Notes: generated from the sequence alone by a model not told the origin. 7,730 bases of DNA from DASWTL01 sp036405495 (GCA_036405495.1 DASWXL010000083.1:1-7730), one strand, 5' to 3'. Positions 1 through 6,221 are shown, numbered from the stretch's first letter. A program made the numbers and translations.

Positions 1-80
1 CGCTAAGGTACGGTTTCTTAACAGGATATTCCTATTGACGCCTGATTGCTAAAGAAATAGCGGCCTTTATGACGCTGTGG

Positions 81-1175
81 TTACCGCGTTAAAGTGTGTA
101 AAGACATGATTCTCCCGGGCTTTACGATCTTCATTTCGGCTAAAATATCCATGATGTCGCGGAATGGCTTTTCATTATTCGCCAGGTTAGAGAAATAAAC
201 AATGGAGACCTGCTGCTCCGGTATCTGGATGGAGAATGTGCTGAAGCCGCAAGTACTTCCCGAATGGAAAAAGGTGGTTTTATCGGAGTCGTCCAGGAAC
301 CACCCTGCATTATAGTAGCTGTCTGGAAGTTCGGCGATCTCGTAGTTTAAGCGCTTGCTGACGGCGGACAGGTTGATCAGGGTATTGTTTCTCAGGGCTG
401 CACTCCATTTTGCATAATCGGTCAGTGACGTATACACGCCGCCATCACCTTTGGTGGCACTGGTCAGGCTCTGATCAGAAAAATAAACCTTGCCGTTCTT
501 ATCGGTTGCATAACCCATTGCCCGGTTTGGAATCTGAGCGTTGGTCTGATAAACTCTTGACGACGCCATGTTCAAGGGCTTAAATATTCTTTGTTCTATA
601 AAGGCCGGATAATTCTGACCGGAAACCCGTTCAACGATCAGCGTCATCAGGCAGTAAGCGGAATTGCTGTAGCGGAACCGGCTGCCTGGCTCAAAATAGG
701 TGGTATCTTGTTTCTCCAGGATCTTAAGAATGTCTGCATCAAGCAACTGTTGTTTGATGTTTTCATCCATAAGGGCTTCGTAGTCGATCAATCCCGACGA
801 ATGGGTAAGCAAATGCCGTAACAAGACTTTTTCTCCAACAGGGGATGGTATTTCAGGGAGGTATTTGGCCAGCTGGTCTTCCAGCGAGAGCTTCCCGTCC
901 TTTTCAAGCAGTAATATTGCCATTGCGGTAAACTGTTTGGAAACCGATGCCATCCGGAAGTTGGTTGCAGGGGTAATCGGCGTGGTGGTTTCGGTGTTGG
1001 CCAGTCCGAAACCGTTATTGTAGATGGTCTTACCTCCGGTCTCAATGTGCAGAGCAATTCCGGGACCCCCGGCTTTAACGTTCTTGTTTATAATATCGTC
1101 CAGCTTTTCAGTCAGTTGCGCCGTGGCTGAAACAGAAAGTAAGGTACCCAAGATCATAATAACAAATGCTTTCAT
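81..1175 (-). CDS. Secreted serine hydrolase, beta-lactamase class C / peptidase S12 family
   Basis: The 364-residue protein begins with a Sec signal peptide (hydrophobic residues 4-18, probable cleavage after SATA at 19), so it should act in the periplasm or outside the cell. The serine-hydrolase motifs are in the right order. S77-V-S-K80 is the nucleophile and base motif, Y169-S-N171 is the second motif, and H304-S-G306 replaces the KTG triad, as is usual in the non-penicillinase esterase/carboxypeptidase branch. HLLTHSSGL (121-129) is a further family signature. It is probably an intact peptidase, esterase or D-amino-acid-releasing hydrolase. The sequence does not identify the substrate, and resistance to beta-lactams should not be assumed. 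The start is supported by the signal peptide. The gene lies 16 bp behind the small membrane protein gene on the same strand, so the two are probably co-transcribed. The upstream spacer shows no good Shine-Dalgarno sequence. Confidence 0.9.
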   Translation of the reverse strand: MKAFVIMILGTLLSVSATAQLTEKLDDIINKNVKAGGPGIALHIETGGKTIYNNGFGLANTETTTPITPATNFRMASVSKQFTAMAILLLEKDGKLSLEDQLAKYLPEIPSPVGEKVLLRHLLTHSSGLIDYEALMDENIKQQLLDADILKILEKQDTTYFEPGSRFRYSNSAYCLMTLIVERVSGQNYPAFIEQRIFKPLNMASSRVYQTNAQIPNRAMGYATDKNGKVYFSDQSLTSATKGDGGVYTSLTDYAKWSAALRNNTLINLSAVSKRLNYEIAELPDSYYNAGWFLDDSDKTTFFHSGSTCGFSTFSIQIPEQQVSIVYFSNLANNEKPFRDIMDILAEMKIVKPGRIMSLHTLTR

Positions 1176-1191
1176 CAGAACGGTTTTTGTT

Positions 1192-1473
1192 TCAATTAGT
1201 GGTTGTGTTCTTTAATTCCTGGTACCGTTTTTCAAGCCCTTCGTATTGAACATAGCCCATGACAAAGCCAAGCAGCATAAAAAACGGAATGGCTAAATCG
1301 GTGTCAGTTGAAGATGCGTTGAGTAGAGGTAAAAAACGCGAAACGAGCTGCGAAAAAACTGCTGCAAGCAATCCCCAAAGTATTACAAAACGTAATACGA
1401 TGTAACGCCATTTATTTAAGCGTGTTTTTTCCCAGCTTTTCAAAAACTGGCTGTCTTTTTCGGTTAGTTGCAT
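1192..1473 (-). CDS. Small two-helix membrane protein of unknown function
   Basis: This is a 93-residue protein that I do not recognise. It has a basic amphipathic N-terminus (about residues 5-22, rich in Lys, Trp and Arg), a hydrophobic helix at about 24-44, a short polar loop with a run of Ser/Thr/Asp (53-60), a second helix at about 60-77, and a charged tail (79-93). That pattern predicts a helical-hairpin inner-membrane protein with both ends in the cytoplasm. It is the first gene of a probable two-gene unit with the serine hydrolase downstream. Upstream on the minus strand, the octamer at 1497-1504 reads TTATTTTG, matching the Bacteroidota -7 consensus TAnnTTTG at all but one position. 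No good -33 element accompanies it, so the promoter is only tentative. Coding is supported by the plausible membrane topology and tight spacing, not by a recognised family. Confidence 0.7.
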   Translation of the reverse strand: MQLTEKDSQFLKSWEKTRLNKWRYIVLRFVILWGLLAAVFSQLVSRFLPLLNASSTDTDLAIPFFMLLGFVMGYVQYEGLEKRYQELKNTTTN

Positions 1474-1674
1474 GGCTAAAATTAATCTTAACTTTTCAAA
1501 ATAAAAAAGTCATTAGCCACATGACGCCGGCATCAGGATACTGTTATGTTCTGCAGGCTACACGTTTGGTTACTTCGGCGGTGTCTTGCATCCGAAAATA
1601 CAGAGGCCGCCCTTCTTCAGAGCAGCCCCTGTCTGATACTAAAAACTATTTACTAGCTACTTAATTCCTAAGTG

Positions 1675-2799
1675 CTATAGATTCCCTCTCAATTCTTGTT
1701 CGCGCTCAATGGCTTCGAACAGCGCTTTAAAGTTTCCGGCACCGAATGATTTGGCACCTTTGCGCTGAATGATCTCGAAAAATAGAGTCGGGCGGTCCTG
1801 AAGTGGTTTGGTAAAGATCTGCAACAGGTAGCCTTCCTCATCGCGGTCGACGAGGATCTTCAGGCGGCGCAAGGGTTCCAGGTCTTCATCAATTGTACCT
1901 ACGCGATCTATAAGATCGTCATAATACGTATCAGGAGTGTTTAAGAACTCGATTCCGCGTGCTTTCAGTTCTGTTACCGTACTGATGATATCGCTGGTAG
2001 CAACAGCCACGTGCTGAACTCCTTCGCCCTCATAAAACTCAAGATATTCCTCGATCTGCGATTTCTTCTTGCCTTCGGCCGGTTCATTGATAGGGAATTT
2101 GACATAGCCGTTCCCGTTGCTCATCACTTTGCTCATGAGCGCGGAGTATTCGGTGGAAATTGTTTTGTCATCAAATGAGAGTATGTTTTTGAAGCCCATT
2201 ACATCTTCATAAAATTTCACCCATTTATTCATCTGATTCCAGCCTACATTGCCAACGCAATGGTCAACATGCAGCAAACCCACCGGCTCCGGATTGTATT
2301 CAGATGTCCATTCTTTAAATCCCGGGAGGAACTTGCCTGTATAGTTCTTTCGTTCCACAAATACGTGCGCCGTTTCGCCGTAAGTATAGATACCGCTCAT
2401 TCTTACTTCACCGAACTCGTCAGTGAGTGTGTGTGGTTCCATGTAAGGTTGCGCCCCCCTGGTTGTGGTTTCGTGGTAAGCAGCGTAGGCATCTTCGACC
2501 CACAGGGCAAGCACTTTTACTCCGTCGCCATGCTTAAGCACGTGCTGCGAGATCGGATGATCCGAGTGCAAAGCGGAAGTCAGTAAAAAACGGATCTTGC
2601 CTTGCTGGATGAGGTAGGAAGCTTTGTCTCTTACCCCCGTTTCCGGACCGGCATAAGCCACGCTTTTAAAGCCGAAAGCCGTTTTGTAAAAATTAGCCGC
2701 CTGTTTGGCGTTCCCTACATAAAATTCGACATAGTCTGTACCGTTGATCGGTAAGAAATCTATTGTTTGGTTTTGAGTGCTTATAGTTTGTGTTTCCAT
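1675..2799 (-). CDS. hppD: 4-hydroxyphenylpyruvate dioxygenase
   Basis: This cytoplasmic non-heme Fe(II) enzyme uses O2 to convert 4-hydroxyphenylpyruvate to homogentisate and CO2, the committed step of tyrosine catabolism. The 374 residues form two vicinal-oxygen-chelate domains (about 17-150 and 173-345), a normal family length. The iron triad can be read: H180 (in HVDHCVGN), H263 (in VQHVAV) and E342 (in LFFEIIQR). Q327 in LLQIFTKP sits 15 residues before the glutamate, as in the human enzyme (Q334/E349). The conserved C-terminal helix with FGAGNFKALFEAIE (352-365) is complete. The gene starts 28 bp behind the stop of hmgA on the same strand, so the two are almost certainly one operon with hmgA first. 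Hydroxymandelate synthase shares this fold, but the hmgA and fumarylacetoacetase neighbours favour HPPD. No frameshift or missing ligand was seen. Confidence 0.97.
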   Translation of the reverse strand: METQTISTQNQTIDFLPINGTDYVEFYVGNAKQAANFYKTAFGFKSVAYAGPETGVRDKASYLIQQGKIRFLLTSALHSDHPISQHVLKHGDGVKVLALWVEDAYAAYHETTTRGAQPYMEPHTLTDEFGEVRMSGIYTYGETAHVFVERKNYTGKFLPGFKEWTSEYNPEPVGLLHVDHCVGNVGWNQMNKWVKFYEDVMGFKNILSFDDKTISTEYSALMSKVMSNGNGYVKFPINEPAEGKKKSQIEEYLEFYEGEGVQHVAVATSDIISTVTELKARGIEFLNTPDTYYDDLIDRVGTIDEDLEPLRRLKILVDRDEEGYLLQIFTKPLQDRPTLFFEIIQRKGAKSFGAGNFKALFEAIEREQELRGNL

Positions 2800-2803
2800 C
2801 GTT

Positions 2804-2814
2804 CAGTTGTTTAT
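2804..2814 (+). repeat. 11-bp word shared with the divergent gap (also 4157-4167)
   Basis: CAGTTGTTTAT occurs once in the 28-bp spacer between hmgA and hppD and once at 4157-4167 in the divergent gap, in the same orientation. An exact 11-bp match between two short non-coding stretches flanking hmgA is more than one would expect by chance, but both are AT-rich and only two copies were seen. It may be a shared regulator half-site or coincidence. Confidence 0.3.
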
Positions 2815-2827
2815 CGCGGGTTATTAA

Positions 2828-3994
2828 TCATTCCACATTTACCTGCCAGCTCTTATGATAGCTTTCGTCTTCGATCTGAACAGCATCTTCTGTCAGCATA
2901 AGCGGCCGGAAGGGGTCGATCATGACAGCCAGCTCTTCGGTGTGTTCTTTTCCTATTGATTTTTCGACCGTACCCGGATGCGGCCCGTGCGGGATCCCCC
3001 CGGGATGTAATGTGATCTGGCCCTTTACTACGCTTTTGCGGCTCATGAAGTCGCCGTCCACGTAATATAAGACCTCATCACTGTCTACGTTGCTATGGTT
3101 GTAGGGAGCCGGGATAGCTTCCGGATGGTAATCATATTTGCGGGGGCAGAATGAGCAGATCACGAAGTTATGGCCTTCAAAGGTTTGGTGTACCGGAGGT
3201 GGCTGATGCACGCGGCCGGTTATCGGCTCAAAATTATGGATAGAAAACGCCCACGGGTAATGGAAGCCGTCCCAGCCAACAAAATCAAACGGATGTGTAC
3301 CGTAGACATACGGATAAATTAATCCCTGTTTTTTGATCAGAACTTTAAAATCGCCTTTTTCATCAAATGTTTCCAGGTCGGTCGGTTTCTTTATATCCCG
3401 CTCACAAAAGGGCGAGTGCTCCATTAACTGTCCCCATTCGTTGCGGTAACGTTTAGGTGTGCGAATCGGGCTGAAACTTTCGATAATGAACAGGCGATTG
3501 TCTTCAGTATCGAATTCCATCTGGTAAATGGTGCCTCGCGGAACAACCAGATAATCGCCATACTCAAATTTGATCTTGCCGAAACCTGTTTTTAATGTTC
3601 CGGTACCCTGATGGATAAAGATGACTTCATCGGCCTGACTATTCTTATAAAAGTAATCGGTCATTGATTTCCGAGGCGCAGCGAGCGAGATGTGCAGGTC
3701 AGAATTAACCAGGACAGGCTTACGGCTTTCCAGATAATCGTCTTCAGGCTTAATGTTGAACCCCAGGAGGCTCGTGTGCCGCAAATGCTTCTCGCGTGCA
3801 ATTTTAGGCTCAACCGAATAGGGTTTGCCCAGTTCTTTGACGATAGTTGGCGGGTAGGTATGGTAAACCAGCGAATAGAGACTTGAGAAGCCTTCGGTGG
3901 ATACCAGTTCTTCCGCATACAATTCGCCGTCCGGCTTGCGGAAGACTGTATGGCGTTTTTGAGGGATCTTCCCTAAAGAATGATAAACAGGCAT
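2828..3994 (-). CDS. hmgA: Homogentisate 1,2-dioxygenase (short bacterial form)
   Basis: This enzyme opens the ring of homogentisate with O2 to give 4-maleylacetoacetate, directly after HPPD. The product has 388 residues, clearly shorter than the roughly 430-445 of the classical human and Pseudomonas enzymes. The fold is a bicupin. An N-terminal cupin has the signatures HQGTGTLKT (128-136) and GDYLVVPRGT (146-155), and the C-terminal cupin carries the iron site. Likely ligands are H300 (PYNHSN), E307 (SDEVLYY) and H336 (GIPHGPHPG), matching human H335, E341 and H371. The first spacing is one residue longer here, so D306 is a possible alternative to E307. The start MPVYHSLG is the only sensible one, since the family N-terminus follows at once. 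It is the first gene of the hmgA-hppD unit. Its upstream region carries a 21-bp dyad and a weak -7-like octamer TACGTTAT at 4023-4030 (minus strand). Confidence 0.94.
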   Translation of the reverse strand: MPVYHSLGKIPQKRHTVFRKPDGELYAEELVSTEGFSSLYSLVYHTYPPTIVKELGKPYSVEPKIAREKHLRHTSLLGFNIKPEDDYLESRKPVLVNSDLHISLAAPRKSMTDYFYKNSQADEVIFIHQGTGTLKTGFGKIKFEYGDYLVVPRGTIYQMEFDTEDNRLFIIESFSPIRTPKRYRNEWGQLMEHSPFCERDIKKPTDLETFDEKGDFKVLIKKQGLIYPYVYGTHPFDFVGWDGFHYPWAFSIHNFEPITGRVHQPPPVHQTFEGHNFVICSFCPRKYDYHPEAIPAPYNHSNVDSDEVLYYVDGDFMSRKSVVKGQITLHPGGIPHGPHPGTVEKSIGKEHTEELAVMIDPFRPLMLTEDAVQIEDESYHKSWQVNVE

Positions 3995-4043
3995 TATAAT
4001 GGTTTGGTTAATGATTATATAAATAACGTAAAAAACGCTGTTA

Positions 4044-4064
4044 AACTGTTTAGTGGAAACAGTT
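4044..4064. promoter_or_regulatory. Perfect 21-bp dyad, candidate operator upstream of hmgA
   Basis: The arms AACTGTTT (4044-4051) and AAACAGTT (4057-4064) are perfect reverse complements around a 5-nt centre. The dyad ends 50 bp upstream of the hmgA start codon and overlaps where a -33 element would lie for the weak -7 octamer at 4023-4030. Arm length, spacing and place fit a dimeric repressor site. As RNA it would be an 8-bp AT-rich hairpin with no U-run, so it is a poor terminator. Operator function is inferred. Confidence 0.4.
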
Positions 4065-4100
4065 CAGGGAGGAGATTAGTTCGAATATTGAGCAAACACG

Positions 4101-4169
4101 ATGCTCGAAATCAGGGCATCACGGAAGCTTACAGCCACAGTGGCTGACAGGACATGCAGTTGTTTATAA
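4101..4169 (+). other. Possible 22-codon ORF (leader-peptide candidate), unproven
   Basis: ATG at 4101 opens a 22-codon frame ending at TAA 4167-4169. The peptide is basic in the middle and ends RTCSCL. The two Cys codons (4155-4157 and 4161-4163) and the stop lie within the inverted repeat 4155-4174. A purine run GGGAGGAG sits at 4067-4074, which is too far upstream (26 nt) to be a normal ribosome site for this ATG. The frame contains no Tyr or Phe codons, which argues against a tyrosine-sensing leader for this operon. Chance occurrence is quite possible. Confidence 0.15.
4132..4146. promoter_or_regulatory. 15-bp perfect odd palindrome, candidate protein site or RNA hairpin
   Basis: CAGCCAC and GTGGCTG are exact reverse complements around a single A (4139). 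It lies near the middle of the divergent gap, 138 bp from hmgA and 178 bp from the fumarylacetoacetase start. In RNA it would form a 6-bp GC-rich stem with a 3-nt loop. It could be an operator shared by both arms, part of a structured leader, or chance. Confidence 0.3.
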
Positions 4170-4174
4170 CTGTA
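4155..4174 (+). promoter_or_regulatory. Small inverted repeat with AACTG/CAGTT halves
   Basis: CAGTT (4157-4161) pairs with AACTG (4168-4172). The stem extends outward by one G-U and one U-A pair to 4155-4174, with a 6-nt loop. The half-words CAGTT and AACTGT also occur in the 21-bp dyad at 4044-4064, but in the opposite order. The left part, CAGTTGTTTAT (4157-4167), recurs exactly at 2804-2814 in the hmgA-hppD spacer. Function is unproven. Confidence 0.25.
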
Positions 4175-4232
4175 GGCGCTTTGCATCGGTTTAAAATTAA
4201 AATTCAAAAGTTAGAATCCAAAAGATACCGGC

Positions 4233-4286
4233 CAATTACACATTAACAGATTCGCAAATTAGCACATTAACAAATTAGTACATTAT
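4233..4286 (+). repeat. Degenerate 16-bp tandem repeat
   Basis: Two adjacent 16-bp units, CAAATTAGCACATTAA (4255-4270) and CAAATTAGTACATTAT (4271-4286), agree at 14 of 16 positions. A third degenerate copy, CAATTACACATTAA (4233-4246), precedes them, followed by an 8-nt junction. The array ends 37 bp before the fumarylacetoacetase ATG, so it is probably in or next to the promoter or leader. I recall similar CACATTAACAAATTAG-like intergenic arrays from Sphingobacteria, but cannot verify that here. Confidence 0.6.
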
Positions 4287-4323
4287 TCTTAGTTTTGGAC
4301 ACCTGCCAATTATTTAAACTATT

Positions 4324-5319
4324 ATGAAATTAGTATCCTATAAAACCGAAAACAACGAGCATCTGGGCATTTTCGCGAACGGTCACTTATATAACCTTAA
4401 TTCGTGTGATAAACTGATACCTGACAACATGAACGCCTTTCTGAAGGGAGGCGAAGACCTGATGCAGCGTGCTAAAAAAGTTAATGAGGATATTCTCTCA
4501 GGAAAGGTTGAGGCCAAAGAGGAGGTATTCTTTGAACTTTTGGCTCCCGTTCCGCATCCCGCTTCTTGCCGTGACGGTTATGCTTTTCGTCAGCACGTAG
4601 CGGCAGCCCGCCGTAACCGCAAAGTGGATATGATCGCTGAGTTTGACCAGTATCCGATCTTTTATTTTACCAACCATAACGCCATTCAGGGCCCCGGTGA
4701 GATCGAATGTATGCCGGATCATTTCGAAAAACTGGACTTCGAACTCGAAGTGGCGATTGTTATTGGCAAGAGGGGTAAGAACATCCGCGCTGCTGAAGCT
4801 GATGAGTACATTGCAGGGTACATGATCATGAACGATATGAGTGCGCGTACTTTGCAAATGGAAGAGATGCTGTTGAATCTTGGTCCGGCGAAGGGGAAAG
4901 ATTTTTCTACGGTGATCGGTCCATGGCTGGTTACGCCTGACGAGCTGGAGCAGTATAAAGTACCGGCAAAGGAAGGCCACGCCGGCAACAACTATGACCT
5001 GAAAATGAAATGCTGGGTTAACGGTATTGAGGTTTCTTCCGGATCGGCCGCCGATATGGACTGGACGTTTGCAGAAATTATCGAGCGCTGTGCTTATGGC
5101 GTGGAAATACTGCCGGGTGATGTGATCGGCTCCGGAACGGTTGGCACCGGATGCTTCCTGGAGCTCAACGGCACCGGATTGCTGAATGATCCAAACTTTA
5201 AGCCTCAGTGGCTACAGGATGGTGATGTAGTGGAGATGGAGATCACCGGACTGGGCAGACTGAGCAATACGATAAAGAAAGCGGATACGGATTTTTCAAT
5301 ACTCAAATTGAAAAAGTAG
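4324..5319 (+). CDS. fahA: Fumarylacetoacetase (fumarylacetoacetate hydrolase family)
   Basis: This enzyme hydrolyses the carbon-carbon bond of fumarylacetoacetate, giving fumarate and acetoacetate, the last step of tyrosine breakdown. The 331 residues are shorter than the roughly 420 of the animal enzyme, but the active site is present. D84 and H91 in CRDGYAFRQHV have the same seven-residue spacing as mouse D126 and catalytic H133. E140 and E142 in DFELEV match E199/E201, and D171 in MNDMSAR matches D233 of the Mg/Ca site. Beyond these, GKDFSTVIGPWLVT (191-204) and GDVIGSGTVGTG (265-276) are family hallmarks. Keeping the RQH histidine supports true fumarylacetoacetase over a generic FAH-family decarboxylase or fumarylpyruvate hydrolase. 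It is divergent from hmgA and 11 bp ahead of the flavin-reductase-like gene. The ATG follows an A/T-rich leader without a Shine-Dalgarno sequence. Confidence 0.92.
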   Translation: MKLVSYKTENNEHLGIFANGHLYNLNSCDKLIPDNMNAFLKGGEDLMQRAKKVNEDILSGKVEAKEEVFFELLAPVPHPASCRDGYAFRQHVAAARRNRKVDMIAEFDQYPIFYFTNHNAIQGPGEIECMPDHFEKLDFELEVAIVIGKRGKNIRAAEADEYIAGYMIMNDMSARTLQMEEMLLNLGPAKGKDFSTVIGPWLVTPDELEQYKVPAKEGHAGNNYDLKMKCWVNGIEVSSGSAADMDWTFAEIIERCAYGVEILPGDVIGSGTVGTGCFLELNGTGLLNDPNFKPQWLQDGDVVEMEITGLGRLSNTIKKADTDFSILKLKK

Positions 5320-5330
5320 GTTTTACGAAC

Positions 5331-6221
5331 ATGCTAACCCTTAATATATCCGATCTTAAGCCTTCCGAAATTCAAAACTACCTGCAACATGCTATCGCAC
5401 CGCGGCCGATCTGTTTTGCGTCAACTATTGACAAGGAAGGAAAGGTTAACCTTAGCCCGTTCAGTTTCTTCAATCTTTTTAGTGCTAATCCGCCGGTGTG
5501 CGTATTTTCACCTTCCAGGAGGGTAAGGGATAATACGACGAAGCATACCCTTGAAAATATTCTGGAGGTTGGGGAATGTGTTATCAATATCGTGAACTAC
5601 GATATGGTGCAGCAAACCTCTCTGGCGAGCACCGAGTATGCGAAGGGCGTAAATGAATTCATTAAATCAGGCTTTACGCCTCTTAAATCCGAAGTCGTCA
5701 AACCACCGCGGGTTGCGGAAGCTCCCGTACAGCTGGAATGCGTTGTCCGCGATGTTATCCATATTGCCGATACGCCCGGGGCCGGAAACCTTGTCTTGGC
5801 AGAGGTTAAGGTTATTCACATCAATGAAGCAATCCTTGATGAAAGCGGAAAGATCGATCAGGAGAAAATCGATCTTGTTGCCCGTTTGGGGGGCGACTGG
5901 TATTGCCGGGTCACAAAAGATAATCTTTTTAAAGTCGCCAAACCTTTGACAACGCTGGGGATAGGGGTGGATGCTCTGCCTTCTTCCATCCGAAATTCAA
6001 AGATACTTACCGGTAACAACCTCGGGCAGTTGGGTAATGTCGAGGTATTGCCCTCCGGTGAAGAAGTCGCGAACGTACAAGATCTCCCCGAGGTAAAAGA
6101 CCTTCTCGATGCCACTGTAGGTGATCCCGGAACCCGTGAAATTCAACTTCATTCGCTGGCTAAGGCATGGCTGGATGAAGGAAAAGTGGTGGATGCCTGG
6201 AAGCTGCTGCTCATCGGGTAG
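5331..6221 (+). CDS. Flavin reductase family protein (FMN-binding split barrel)
   Basis: The N-terminal part (about 1-200) is a flavin-reductase-like split barrel. APRPICFASTID (23-34), NLSPFSFFN (40-48) and SPSRRVRDNTTKHTLENI (60-77) are the usual FMN-contacting segments of this family. VARLGGDWYCRV (183-194) closes the barrel. About 95 further residues (202-296), soluble and without a motif I recognise, form an extension not present in short reductases. Such proteins bind FMN and may reduce free flavin, but many members have no known substrate. The 11-bp spacing behind fahA implies co-transcription and so a role in aromatic amino-acid breakdown. Possible roles are supplying reduced flavin to an unseen monooxygenase, handling a quinone or dienone side product of homogentisate, or replacing the missing isomerase step. 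None of these can be decided from the sequence. No transmembrane or signal segment is visible. Confidence 0.88.
   Translation: MLTLNISDLKPSEIQNYLQHAIAPRPICFASTIDKEGKVNLSPFSFFNLFSANPPVCVFSPSRRVRDNTTKHTLENILEVGECVINIVNYDMVQQTSLASTEYAKGVNEFIKSGFTPLKSEVVKPPRVAEAPVQLECVVRDVIHIADTPGAGNLVLAEVKVIHINEAILDESGKIDQEKIDLVARLGGDWYCRVTKDNLFKVAKPLTTLGIGVDALPSSIRNSKILTGNNLGQLGNVEVLPSGEEVANVQDLPEVKDLLDATVGDPGTREIQLHSLAKAWLDEGKVVDAWKLLLIG

Larger units (their letters stand above)
3995..4323. other. Divergent control region between hmgA and the fumarylacetoacetase gene
   Basis: This 329-bp gap lies between two divergent starts, so it must hold both promoters. Its composition is mosaic. The edges (about 3995-4045 and 4185-4323) are strongly AT-rich, while the middle (about 4065-4185) is near 50% GC by eye and rich in small inverted repeats: arms at 4088-4093/4103-4108 (one T-G wobble), 4132-4138/4140-4146 and 4155-4161/4168-4174. 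No convincing long ORF lies inside. For hmgA, the octamer at 4023-4030 is a partial -7 match, and the dyad at 4044-4064 would cover its -33 side. For the plus-strand gene, TTTG occurs at 4180-4183 and 4294-4297, but neither has a well-spaced -7 partner. Both start codons lie in A/T-rich leaders without Shine-Dalgarno sequences. Confidence 0.7.

Noticed and set aside
1..80. Left edge of the window, checked for a terminator of the serine hydrolase gene or a second gene
   Set aside because: Only a 4-bp stem (around 48-61) was found, with no U-run and no supported ORF.
1422..1664. 80-residue plus-strand ORF spanning the start of the small membrane protein gene and the 201-bp spacer
   Set aside because: It has no recognisable domain, signal peptide or ribosome site, overlaps a better-supported gene on the other strand, and has a composition like translated non-coding DNA. 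The spacer 1474-1674 otherwise shows nothing firm.
4067..4074. GGGAGGAG, a strong Shine-Dalgarno look-alike on the plus strand
   Set aside because: No ATG follows at a normal distance. The nearest ATG is 26 nt away and a TTG frame at 4088 gives only 19 codons. Neighbouring genes do not use such sites.
4498..4980. 160-residue minus-strand ORF inside the fumarylacetoacetase gene
   Set aside because: It is fully antisense to a gene whose catalytic residues are all readable. The protein shows no domain, so it is a frame shadow.
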